Assembly: GCF_015832195.1 (NCBI RefSeq)
Contig: NC_052030.1
Span: 11,985,439-12,049,438 of the forward strand
Direction of reading: 5' to 3'
Source: Motacilla alba alba
Lineage: Eukaryota > Chordata > Aves > Passeriformes > Motacillidae
Length of the DNA: 64,000 nucleotides
Below the pieces are notes generated by a model, which worked only from the letters and a program-made list of their open reading frames with translations, did no database searches and was not told where the DNA came from. Each line of letters begins with the position of its first letter. Position 1 is the first letter of the stretch. The position numbers were made by a program, and so were the translations under genes. This document shows positions 1 through 12,600 of this stretch, piece after piece.

Positions 1-535
1 ACCCCCACGGGGATCTTGGACACCCTTTGGCACTTCAGATGGATTTACATGCTTCTGCTCAGGTGTCACTCCCACCCAAGTCATTTTCCTCCCACACCTT
101 CACCCATGGGAAGAGCCTTGGCAGGCTCTGCAAGGGAGGAGCCCCACCCAGCTCCCAGGAGCCCTGTCACCATTGTCACCTTGGCTGCCATCTCCAGAGG
201 AAGGAGAGACACAGACCCCACCTGGTTCTTGCACACAGCTCAGGCTGCATGGGATCCCCATGCTGCTGACACACAGCCAGGTTTTCCACAGTCACTGAAT
301 CCCCTTTTTTAAGCACCTTGTATTTGTTTGGTTTTTTCAGACACCATGGCCTTGGCATGGGGATGGACAAACACCAACTGCCATTAAACAGCACGTTCTG
401 AAAAGCTACACAGAGCCCAGCCAAGTATCTCCATGTGAGGAGGGGGCAAAGCACCATCTGGGGGGCTCAGAGAAAGTGCTGCAGCTCCTTGCTCAGCCTG
501 AGAATGACGCTTCCACGCGCTCCTCCAGCTCTTAC
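1..535 (-). other. NCOR2: NCOR2 intron downstream of exon A (5' part only)
   Basis: This is intronic sequence following the exon A donor; the next exon, expected to begin with polyglutamine codons, is beyond the left edge. I see no repeat, RNA gene or coding exon in it. Confidence 0.85.
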
Positions 536-634
536 CTGGCTCTTCCCACGCCGCCGGTAATTCCTCCTCACGAGGTTCTTGTAATTCTCATTCTTCTTGG
601 TCAGGTAGTAATAGAGGACACAGTCAGCCACCGT
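536..634 (-). CDS. NCOR2: NCOR2 exon A: C-terminal SANT1 helix with inositol-phosphate-binding Tyr/Lys residues
   Basis: This exon has 99 nt and 33 codons, phase 0 at both ends. The acceptor is GTCATTGCAG before ACGGTG and the donor is AGCCAG then GTAAGA. It encodes [20 protein letters not shown] then [21 protein letters not shown] holds the counterparts of human Tyr470, Tyr471, Lys474 and Lys475, which line the inositol tetraphosphate pocket that activates HDAC3. YRRRGKSQ is the SMRT ending, followed in mammals by polyglutamine; NCOR1 has YGKRRGRNQQ. TVADC and RRNY differ from human TVAEC and RRSY and match NCOR1 at those sites. Confidence 0.98.
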
Positions 635-3600
635 CTGCAATGACACGGGCACGTCAGGGAGCAGAAGGTCCTGGCCTCGTGTGCTGCTGGTGGGGCACAG
701 ACTTCCAGGAGCAGCGCTCAGAACCACTCATCACCAGGTCTCCTGCTGCTCCTGAAGACCTGCAGCCCCGCAGCTTCCCCACACCTCCCTCCCTAAGGCT
801 CCCAGTGCAGCTGAAGAAGGGGACAATGCTGTCCTAGTAAAAAGGCTCAGCCCTTCCAAGGGCAGAGCAGGGCGGTCCCGCAGGCGTGCAGAGACGGAGA
901 CGGGGTGCTGAGCAGAGATCACCCCGTGCTGGAGGCAAAGCAGGGCTGACCCCAGATGACCGTGGCAACCAGAGGCAGAAGAAGGAGCTGCCTGTCAGCC
1001 TCTGTGAGGTTACAGGAGGCACAACCTGCCACAGCACTGTCAGCTGGTGTTACTTCCAGCCGCTAAGCTCGCTGGCTCGAGCGCGCGCGACGTCGCCGCG
1101 GCCAAACCGAGATCCCAGCGCTCAGGAGCTGCCATCCCAACTCCAGTGGCTGGCTCCACAGACAGCACCACAGACTGGACACCTCAGGAAAACAAGGAGT
1201 CACAGCCAGCACATATCCTGCTCCTGAACAGCACGAAGTGTGCCAGGCTGGGAGAAGGCCTGTGCTGAACAGGGTGGGCAGCTGAATGCCAGCCTTGTGC
1301 TGCACCTTCACATTTAGGATCAGTGGTTTCATGAGGAAAAATTATCCCACAGATCCATCGTGCCACAAGTCCTCAGGAGCTTGAGGCAGCTGTGTGTGCC
1401 CGGGGGTGCCCGGGGGCTGCGCTCATCCCATCCCTCTGCAAGGAGTGGAACCATTTGCAAAAACAGATTGCAACTTTTAAAGTGTTAATTGGATCTCTTT
1501 CTAATTTAGCCCTGATTATACACACACACACGCGAACACAAAAACTTACAGTCATCTGTTCCAAGGGCTAAGATCACTATTTTTTTATAATGCAATTTTA
1601 AAATCTATTAATTCATTACATTGAGCCATACTTTGCATCTCTCTCCAACAGGATAATGGATGTGTTCTGTATCATAATTACAGCCTGATTTACAAACGAG
1701 TACAAATAAAATTAGAAGACATTTTACAGCTTGGAACACAGACTGGATTGTGAGCATCATCCAAGTCCCACCACTTTCAGCTTTATCGAGTGCAAAAGGA
1801 TGAGGAGCTTGGGATCTTACAGCAACAGCAGCAGCATGAGGGGGCTGCTGGCCTTCCTTGCTGCTTTGGACAGGAAGGTCAAGGTCTTAGAAATTATTTC
1901 CCCAGCCTGAGTTACGAGGAATCAGAGAAAAATTTAGGCTAGAAGTGATCTCTGCAGGCCACCCCCTGAGAGCAGAGTGGTTCCCTCAGAGTGAGTGGAC
2001 ACTGTGTGTATGAAGCTCTGCATGAGGTGGGCAGAGGATGCAAATAACCAGAAGGACCAGAGAAGCAGCAGCTTTCAAATGTTTCTTGCTCAGGAGAGCG
2101 TTCAAGTGATGGACACAGCTGTGTTTTCAGGCTTGGTCTGTCCAGGATCTGCCCATATGCCTGTCCCATGGAAGGCACCTGGCCTTGCTCAGAATGGGAC
2201 AAGAAACTCACTCCTCCCTCAGGTCTTTTCCTCAAACCTTTCTTCCATCAGCCCATTTAACAGCAAAAAACAAAAAGTCCAAGCAGCAGAACACATGAGA
2301 TCTGGAAAAGGTCAGGCAGTTCCTGTGAACAACTCTTCCTAGACACCAAGGGGAGTTGTGTGTGCTTTCAGGACGCCCACCAGAACTGCTGCATGAAATG
2401 GGACTCAGTCCACCCTCAAAAACCTCTCTCTCCCTGAACAAAGAGACCCCTCCACTTAGTGCTGGGCAGCTGAGTGCCCACCCCCTGTGTGACAGCCTGC
2501 CTGGTGCAAAATGCCTCCGGGAGATGCTGGGAAGCAGCTCCCAGGCAGATCACGGGGCGGCCGCGCCGCCCCCGCGCCAGGCTGGCTGCGTTCACAGCTC
2601 TCTGCTCCCAGCTCCCCGCAGCTGACTCAGCCCTGTCTCTGCAGGGAGCCCGTCTGGACCCTGCCCGGGGCTCGGAGCCACCGCCACCCACAGGTGCTCA
2701 GCATCTGCTGGCAGCTCCAGCACCAGGAGCCAAGGGATGGGAGGAGAGGCAGCGATTCAGGCTGCAGCCGGGCAGGCAGGCTTACCTTCCTGTCCAGGAA
2801 GGATGCGATCAGGCCGAAGTTCTTCGGATGCTGCATGAACCTGCAGAGCGAGAGGGACAGGGTTACTGTGGGTGCTGCCACTGACCCCCTCACAGATGGG
2901 CTGCCATGCCCTGTGTGCCCAGAGCAGCAAGGCCAGCTCCCAGAGGGACTCTGGGCTTTGAGAAAATATTTGTCTGCTGCTCAGCTTCCCAGAAAGACAG
3001 GAACTTTAAATTTAGCCCAGTGGGGCTGGGCTGCTTGGGAGCTCCGATGTGCAAATGTTCATCAGGGGATGGGAGAGGGAAGGGGGGCTGGCAGTGCTGG
3101 AGAGCTGCTCATCACCCCAAGCCACCCAAGCCTGTACCAAGAGCAGGACAGGGCAGGCACAGAGGGCAGGCACACCTAGACAAGGCCTCAGGATCTGGCA
3201 AGAAAAGGGTGAGGAATTGCCATCATGGCCATGGGTGGCCCCAGCGCTGAGCAGGACCCCAAGGCCTACTGGGCTGTTGGGAGCAGCTGCAAAGGACAGG
3301 AAGGGAAACCCAAACCCCGGGAGGAAGCACAGAGCTGCCTCATTGCTGAGTTGCTCAAGAGATCACCAGTGGCACAGCAGCTCCAACGAATGCCACCTCA
3401 TGCCCAGCAAGTGGAGGAGCTGTCAGCAAGCTCACCCCTGGCTCTGGCAGCCCGGGAGGGTACACTGCCCCCTCAGGGGAAGCCGTCCCCACTAGCACAG
3501 ATGCCTCCTCCAACAAATCCCCGTGCCTGGCTGGTGTGGAAGCACCCAGGGCCAGCAAGCCCTTGGCAGGAGGTGCTGCTGCTGGCAGCACAGTTAACCA

Positions 3601-6600
3601 GTGCCCTGCCAAAGCATGGACAGCCTGGTGAGGGGTGACTTTGTGCCAGGAGAGGTGGCCACCAGCACGGGCTCTGCCCCAGGGAGCTGAGCAGGCAGGG
3701 ACAGCCACGTTCAGCACGTGCACCTCTGCCAGCTGCCAGGACATGACAGCTCTGTGCCCTGGGGAAAGGGATCCGAGGCAAAAGGTGGGAGAGCTGCTGT
3801 GTGGGTGGAACATGGGCAGGACATGGTGAGGAGCTCATGTCTCCAGCCCTGCCAGTGAGTCCCCTGCGGCAACTGGCACAGCTCTCTCCTGCTTTTGCTG
3901 CTCTGTCCCAAGGCTGAACTTGGAGTCAAGGCACTGTGCTGAACTCAGGGAGGGCCTCACCAACTCCAGCCACGGCAGCAGGACACGGGTGTTGTCACCC
4001 ACGTTGATGCCATTCTTGATGCAGAGCTCCCATATGGTTTGGGTGGCACCGCAAGGTCCCTGTCACCACAACAGGTCACCAGAACAAAAAAGAAACCAGA
4101 AATACTAGGGGGGACAAAAAAAAAAAAATGGAAAAAAGCAAACCAGACGGGCTGCTCAGACAACCCCAGAGTGAGGGCACAGAGCCAGAGCTGGCTCTTC
4201 ACTCTGCACACAGCAAAAACCCAGGGCTGACCACAGGACGGGGTTTTCAATGATGCTAACACACTGCTGGGACAATGCAGATAACAATCCACTCTTTTTC
4301 ATGGGCCAGGCCATCTCCCCATAATGACAGATGGATGCTGCATTCTCACACTGCCCAGCATGACACAGCCTCGATGCCTGAGCAGCACCCTGCTCCTTCA
4401 CCAGCAAACCACAGCTTCCCTGGGAGTAGGCCAGCAATGGGCTCTCAGCAGAGACCTGAAATCCTGCCCAGAAGCAAATCAAATCAGGTTCTTCCTCGTG
4501 GTTATGTTCTGACAGCTAAAATAGTTCAGACCTGGAGCTTGTCAGCCTTGCAGTGCCTGCCTGTTTACTCCAAGAGCCCTGCCAACTGGGCTGAACAAAA
4601 GGTTGAACCAAGTTTTCCTGGTCTCAGGAGGAGGCCAGCTCTAGGTCACGATCACGGATGACACAACTCCAGTTCACCTTAAAAACCCAGGCCAGAAGCA
4701 GCAGCACAGCAGGCAGCTGGGCTACCAGCATGCCAGGTTGGGGGAGAGCTGGGGCAGGACTCCCTACACCCTCCTTACAGCTCCTGAGTACCAATCTTTC
4801 CAAATGAGCTTTGTGAGAGCCCCTGAAACCCTGCTGCATTTCTGCCTCGAGCTCTGCATCACCCACAGTGATGACACAGAATCCACCGTGCACTGCAGGA
4901 TGCACACACTGGGTGTGGATTCTTCCAGCCCCATTAGCCAGGCACAGCCCTGCCATTAAAGACCAAGTAATTAGCCTTTGCGTCATTTGTGGCAAGCCTC
5001 GCTGTTTGGAGTGGCACATTTTAAGGCTAATTAGCAATGAGGATTCTCCTCTATCAAAGGCTTGGAGCTGGTTTGCTTGTTTTGTTCTTTTTAGGTCCAT
5101 CTTGGCAATTAATTATGTCAGCTGCAAACAGGAGTCCTGACGAGCAGGGGGAGGAGGAATGATCCTGAACACAGAGAGGCTTCCAGCATGGCTGGCCATA
5201 GGCTGGTAATCCCTGGAACCACCCCCTGATTGTCCAGAGGCCAGACCAAGTGGTGCTGCTGCTCAGGACAAAGTGGTCCTGGTGCATCCATGTGCATCCA
5301 TGTCCCTCAGGTCCACGGCAGGGAGCTCCAGCAGAGCTCATCCCACTGGAAGCTGAACTCCAGCTCTGTTTTCACAGACACTCACAGCACACTGGGGGCA
5401 CCAAGGAGACTCCAGTCCTCCCTGCAAACACACCTGGGTCTCTGTTGGGCTATGGGATACAGGGGAGCCTGGATGGGAGACCAAGCTGAGCCCCCGCATC
5501 TTGGCTGACAGTGCAGTGGTACCCAGGGAAGGAATCAGTGACTCCCCAAGTGATCTCACTTGATAGAGCCAAGCTGCTCTCAAGCACTGCTTGCAAACAG
5601 GAGAAAGCACCACAGCCAGAGTCTGCACGTGTGTGATGTGGGAATGCATCCATGGAAACAGCAGCCGGTGGCAAATCCTGCAGACAGCAGGATGGAGCAC
5701 TGAGGGACAGGCACCAGCTGGAAGCTGCAGCCTGAGGGGGTCTACATAAGGGGCTTGGATGTTGATGGACCCAAAAATCCCCTGTACACACAGTGCCCAA
5801 AGGACAGCATGAAAATCCAGAAAGGCAATGTGTATGGAGTGTTGGGTTTCCCTGGCGTTATCTTTAAACTGGCTGATACCACAGGGAAAAGCTGAAAAGC
5901 TTCCTGTTCTCACCCTGCCACGAGCAGCAGCTTTCTACAGGGGCAGGAAAACCCCAAACACAGAGCAAGGCCTGAAGTTTCTGTGCAGAAGCATCACCAG
6001 GTTCAAGGTAACACAGCAACTCGGGATGTGTCTGTGGAGGACAAGCCAAGCACTTGGGATATTCCTGCCTTAGTGTGCTGGGGCTCCAGCTGAAGCCCTG
6101 CAGGGATCCTGCCCACGCTCCCCGAGGGCTGCACAGACAGAGCCGTGTGGGCTGCACTCACTTTTCCCGGAAGGTCTCCTTCTCCTGCTCGCTCCACATG
6201 TTCATCACCTGCCGGTCCTTGTAGACCTTCATGGGGTCATCCATGAGGCCGTTCATGTTGATGAATTTGATGCGCTGCTGGTCGGCATCGTAGAGCATGG
6301 GCGGGATGACGGCGAGCTGGCGCATCTGCTTCTCCAGGTTCTTTGGGGAAAGCACAGAGAACAGTTGGTCAGCACCACGGGCCCATGGGGACTGCAGGGG
6401 ACAGATGTTCCACAGGAAAAGGACAGGAGGAGGAGCAGGAGAATTCAAAAGCGAGCACAGACAGCTTTATTGCCAGAGTAACTGTAAATTAAATGCTGAA
6501 AGAGGCTATCGCTGTCAGCCAGGAAACAATTAATCTTTCATTTTGGAATAAAAGGCTTCAAGATCCTGTGTGGAAATGTCTGACTTAAGTGAAACAGCTC

Positions 6601-9600
6601 CTGACCATGACGAGAAATGAGTCAAAGCAGCGGTGGCACAGGGAATGCCGACCCCCTCCCAGCCTCCTAAAGCCACCTGGAGGTTCAGCCCCCCACCCCA
6701 ACTGTGAGGGAAGTGGGCCAGCTTTGCAAAGCTTCCTGAAAAGGTGGGCAGAGGGAGACATCACGTTTCTCTTCCGCAGGAATTGTTCCAGGTTTCACAT
6801 GTCACTGAAATGAGGCTGTCATTCCTTACTGCAACACCCTGGGCCATAATGTGATGCCTTTACTCCATCCTATGGAGCACAAAGTTCATCCAAAGCCCCA
6901 GCTGCACACCAGGACAGGACAGACTGGGCACACTGGTTTCCTTAAGTATTTGCAACAGAGAGGCCAATGTGATGTCTCATTTGTGCTGCGTTCTGCTCAA
7001 ATGCCAGGACTGTCCCTTTGGCTGAGCTGCTGGAGATCCCCTGGAACAGGTCCACCTGTGGGGATGAAGGGATGCTCTGGCCACCCCCTTTCAATTGCAC
7101 CATCAGTCTGAGTCCTCCCTGTCACCTGGGATGTCACTGCTCTGACTCCAACCCTTGACCCAGGAAGGCCAGGTCTCAAGTGCTGCTGTTTTAATTTACA
7201 GCCAGATGCTGGTTCCTGGGAGAACAGTCATGGCCAACCCTTCCAAGAAGCTGCTGACTCCAGCCTGCCCAGCTTCCCTGCTCTGCCTGATCAGGCCCAA
7301 CCTCCTCCTCATCCTAAAGCACATCTCTCTGCACAGATATGGACATTTCAACACGTGACTGCCTTCCCCATCCTCACTGGGACACCTCCTGTTTAGAAAC
7401 TGGCAGCTCCAGATGCCTCCTCATGGTGGGAGGAACAGCTCACAGCTGGAGTATCAACCTGGGTAACTGCAGACTGCCCCTGGTGACAGGAGAAGCCCCT
7501 GTGCAGAGCAGAGAGGATGCTGGTGGGAGCTGAGGGCACAGTGCCTCTCGGGGTGCTGAGTGCTGCCATTACACCCCACCAGCCAGACCCCCTTCCTCTC
7601 CAGCAACACGCTGGGGTGGAGAGCTGGCCCTGCTGCCAGAGATGCTCCCCAGCTCTCACCTCCCTGCTCCTTCCCACCCTCTGGAAGAGCTGGAAGCTGT
7701 TAAGGTCTCCTCTGAGACAGACAAAGCAGATTTGGGGCTCAGAAGGAGGCTGTTGGGGTGGAGTTTAGCAGCACACTGTGCAGGGGGATGGAGGTGATCA
7801 GCTAACACTCCTCTTGGCCAGCACCCCCGCAGGGCTGTGAAATTCCCCTTTGCTTCCAAGATCCGTGTCCTCCACGTTGTCACCTTAACTGGCTCAGAGC
7901 AAAGTGCCTGGGATCCCAGAGAGGGATCAGCCGTGGTGCACAGGCAGCAAACATCCCAGCTATTGCTGGGCAAGGGCTGCTCTCCCCTCCCAAACATGAT
8001 CCGTTCACTGCAGCTCGCCTGTGCCAAGAGAGTGGAACCCTTGTGAAACCAGATCCGAACGAAGCCGAGGTCACAGGGATGTTTCAAGATGAATGGAGCA
8101 CTCCCAGAAGATGTGGGCCAACTGGCTCACGTACAAACCATTCATTCCATAGGATTCCCCTGTGTCAAGGCACACAGCCCATTCAAAACAAAACGAAACA
8201 GAAAAACCCCTCCACCCAGCAGCCTGGGTGCTGGCTCCCTGCTCCCTCCCCTTCCCATCTTCACTTCCAGTATCAACCACAGCCAGGAGGTGTTTGTGGG
8301 ATGCTACTCAGGATGAGCAGCATGCTGGGCTTTCAGGTCCCTAAGAGACATCAAATGCTGATAAGCCCAACCTGCTGGCCACCAGCTCCAGGTTTTGCTC
8401 TGGCAGAACCCTTGCACAGCTCCATTACATCTCTCATATGGCTGGGAAGATGCTGATGTGTGTTAAATAAACCTCTGACTTTGGATCCTATCCAGAAAGT
8501 GTTTGGCATCATGGCAACCTCAGCGGGACCTAAAGCTAATGGGATTTGGCACAGAACTTCACCGTGTGACCCGGCAGTCCTGTCTTGGCTTCCTCAGAGA
8601 AGACAGAGTGAGGGGTGAGGGTGAGGAGGAGGAGGAGGAGGAGGAAGGAGAAGCTGCTCTCACCTCTTGTTCTGAGAGCCCGTCGATGATTTCGGACACC
8701 TCGTGCTCGCTGCGTGCGGCTGACATGGAGAGCCCGCCACTGCCCCTCTGTCCTACCCTGCTGGGAAAGGGCAGCGACACACTCAGGCACTGATGCTCCA
8801 CTTCATCAGCAGCAAACCATGTTCAAGACCGTTTTGACCCCCATAACAGCCCTATCCCAACGTTCCACCCAGGCCACCCCCTCCCACACTGTGGGAAAGG
8901 CACCTGCCTTTAGGGCTCGCAGGTCAAGAGCCTCAAAACGACTTTCCTTACCTGTGTCAACTTCCTGGATTGCTAGAACACAAGGACATTTCATGCCCAA
9001 CCACACTCTCCCCCCATTTTCCCCTGCTCACCCCACCACAGCAATGGCACAAAGGTGTCGGTGTCAGCACAGAGCCATCAGCACTGTGCCACCACATCTG
9101 GTTTGCAAAATGCTGTGGGAAGTTTTAAATCAAAGCCATCCACTGATATTTTTCCCTTACAGCCACACGTTCCATAGAATTACAACTTTTCTTATTAATC
9201 AGGTAAAAAATTAAAGCATTTCTCGGTACCGTTTCTCCCTTTCTCATTCAGACAAAATAAAGCCATCAGTTAGGAAGTTTGGACCCACCCAGCTGTTAGT
9301 GGGGCACAAGGATGGGATGTTGGCAGAAGGGTTTAGGTTTTCTGCATATCAGGTGACCCCAGGCAAGATGCCAGGGCTGAAATGGGAAGGACAGGGAGTT
9401 TTCAGCAAAAAGGGTGGAGATCATGAAACTGTGTCTTCTCCTGGCAGAAAACAACATGACCTCAATTGCACTTCCAATGAGGAGAGGAAAATGGACAGGG
9501 GGTGGGAGAGACAGGGGACATCCAGCGAGACATTTTGCTTCCTTCATATTGTCTGTGGTCATTCCAATAACCTCTGCAGATGTTTCTGCTCCCATCAAAG

Positions 9601-12600
9601 CATGTGCATGTAATAAATCATCAACGTGACCAAATGCACCTGCAAGTTTTGTACATCTTAATCTGGGCACAGCAGTAAGGCAGGAATGAGGGCTGTCCCA
9701 GCCAGCTGGCCAGCACAAGGGAGCTACCCCTGGCCCCGATGTGGCCAGCTGGGAGATCAGCAGGAGAGGTGAAACAGGCACTCACATTGCTGACATTTTT
9801 GCTCCTTTTGGCTCTGTGTTGAGCCACCCTGGGGAAGAAGCAGCAAGACTCACGTCTGTCTGCTGGCTTCTGCCTTTGACCAGAGAGGGAGAAAAGGCAC
9901 CGAGAGCCACCCCAGCCCGCTCCTCCCGCGAACAAACCCCACACCCATTCCCAAAGAAAAAAGAAAGGCTGTCTGATACCAGCTCAGCCCCTTCCTACCG
10001 CTTCTCCTCTAACCTCTGCATGCGCTCTTGCAGCTCGCGTTGCTTCCGGATCTCCGGGAATTGCTTCTCATAGTATTCCCGCACTTTGCTCTCTTTGGCA
10101 CGCCGCCGTGGGTTATTTTCAATGCGCTCCACTTTTTTTTCCCAGGCCTCCATCAGCTGGTCATAGCGCTGGCAAAACTTCTGTTCCTGAGAGGGCAGAG
10201 GGGGAGAAGGAGCTCAGAGATGTGCCTGGGAAGGGCAGCTCCTCCAGGCCTTGCCCTCGATGGCTGCTCAGGGTGAGCGTGAGTCATGTTGCTTAAAGAA
10301 ATACCATTTATTAGGACATGGACATGCTCCAGGGCCTGGGGCAACCCAAGGGTGAATTCTCAAAACAGGCCATCAGGTACCCTCAGGCTCTTTCCTTCCA
10401 GACCCAACGTGTTTGGTGGCACCAGGACTCGTACCCAGCGTGGCTCAGCCCACCCCTCACATCTGCACATCTCACTGAGCATCCTCTGGCCCAGCAGGGG
10501 CTTGATTCAGCAGCCAAAGGCCCTGCGCTGGGGAGGGAGCCCCTGCTCCACAGCCCAGCAGAGAGCAAGGTGCCTGCCTGAGGCCACCGAGCAAGGAGGG
10601 ACTGAGATGTGGCCTTGGGAGGAGGCACAGGGGCAGGAGAGGGGGTCCCCACCGTGTGAGCAGGGTGTGCAGGGCCATAATTTTGGAGCCAGCAGCTCAC
10701 TCTGCTGGGGAGAGCTTGCCATGGTGCCCAAGGCCAGGCACCCCTTCCTACCCACACACCAGCTCCAGCATTCACAGCTCTGTGCTGGCAGTGATGATGG
10801 GACTGGGGCCACGGGGCAGCTCCATGCAAGGGCCTGGCTCCCCAAAATCAAGAGCCAGGCACACAGCCCTGGCCCACAGCCATCCAGCATGGTGGCCTGG
10901 CCACACACTCAGCTCCTTCAGCACCCTAGAAAGCAAAAGTACTTTTCCTGCTGCTGCTCCTCTTTTTTGGCCCATGTGACAGGACAAGCACATCCCCACC
11001 AACAGCAAACCCGGGCTCTGCCAAAACATGGCACTGCAAAGGCTTTCCACACCACGACCCCCTGGGTGACACCCCCATGGCACACCCACCCAGCCACCCA
11101 CCAGGTCCAGCACTGCACTCCTGACTGGTATTTATGGGACAAGTCTGGCAACACTGAAATAAGATTTGCAACACAAATGAGTGTCCTCCCATTACGCCCC
11201 AAATCTCTTCTCCCTCCTCCAGCCACACTCGTGCTGGAGGAGCACACCCCTGCACGGGGAAGGGCCATGGTGGGAAGATGCCTGTCTGGTCCCTGACAGC
11301 CACCACAGAGGCAGCAGTGCCCAGCCTCAGCTGAGAGCAGCTGGGGGACCAGAGGGGTTTTAGGGTTTCAGTTTGTGTCTGACAAATGCCTTCCAAGCCC
11401 CAAATCAGGAAGTGAAAGCAGATGTTGCTCTAATGGCAAACCCCAGGTCATTCCTGACCCTGATGCTGCTTTCCAGAATGGGCAGCTCAGCACCAGCACA
11501 CTCAGCACCACAACAGAGACACAGGGAATCCAGATTTCAAAGAAATAAACTCATCTCTTGCCACCACCGCCCTATGACCAGAAGTCTGAGGCTGCAGGAT
11601 TTCCCAGATGTACTTTGTTCTCATCCTGTTTGCTCTTGGCCACAGAGAATAATTAGGAGAAGTAAAAAAAACCCAAACCAATGGAAATGCACAGCAATCT
11701 GCAGCCCATGTCACAGCAATCCTAGCACATGGGTTTGGTTTGTCCATCCTGGACCTGGCAATAATCCAAGAACAGCAACACATCTTTTGATCTCCTTGGC
11801 CTTTTGGAGGCACCTCAACAATAACGTGAGGCAGACAGAGCACCTGAAGCTCTAGAGCTGAGCCAGATTAACACTTTCCCCTGCAAATAAATCAATTCCC
11901 ACTTGCATGCCTGGAGCCAGAGACTGTCCTGCCCTGCATGGATGCACAGGAGGTGCTGGGGTTTCATCAGGAGCTGAAGGAACCAGCCACAAGATAAAAA
12001 CAAGGAAGGAGAACAGAAATTAAAATGCCCTGAAAGCCCACATGGGGTATCTCACACTTTGGGCGAGGAGCTGCAGGTAACACCAACAGCCTGCGGCAGC
12101 TTGGCAAAATCACAGCTGCTGCGTTTTCACCTCTCCCAAAGCAATGCCATCAGCCCCCTGAAAACGAGAGCTCCCACCCTGCCAGCAAATCTGCTACATC
12201 CTCCTGCTTTCAGAGCATCACATTTGGGAAGAAGCTAAAAATACCCCATGAAGTTTATGAAGCCGGTGCCTGGTGCTGCCAGCCTGCGGCACGGCCGGGA
12301 GAGAGCCCAGCACGAGGGCTCGGTCTGGTGAGAAGCCTTGAGGCTTTGAAAGGTTCGTCATTCCCCGTGGGAATGAGCCACTGCTGGGTCCCACATTGCC
12401 ACCACCCCAGCAGAGCCACCTGGCACGGCCCTGGCTGCTTCACAGCCAGCAGGGCGGCTCTTTTTCCTCCTTTCCTTCCACTCCTCGGAACAACTCGACA
12501 AAAGCTTTATCCAGAATTCCTCTTCTAAGGAACTGGCATTTGAAGATGGAAAAAGCAACACTGACGTCACGGGGTTGATTCCCCAGCAGCTCACACCCTG

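Larger units (their letters stand above)
635..2785 (-). other. NCOR2: NCOR2 intron between exons B and A
   Basis: This 2151-bp GT-AG intron contains an isolated CpG cluster (1059-1125), an AT-rich block at 1440-1760 that looks like a possible conserved non-coding element, and otherwise unremarkable GC-rich sequence. No coding exon is supported. Confidence 0.85.

Noticed and set aside
10286..11296. 336-codon open frame on the plus strand
   Set aside because: The region is GC-rich and stop-poor, with overlapping open frames on the other strand too. The translation is Pro/Ser/His-rich with no domain, and it lies inside a well-bounded NCOR2 intron.
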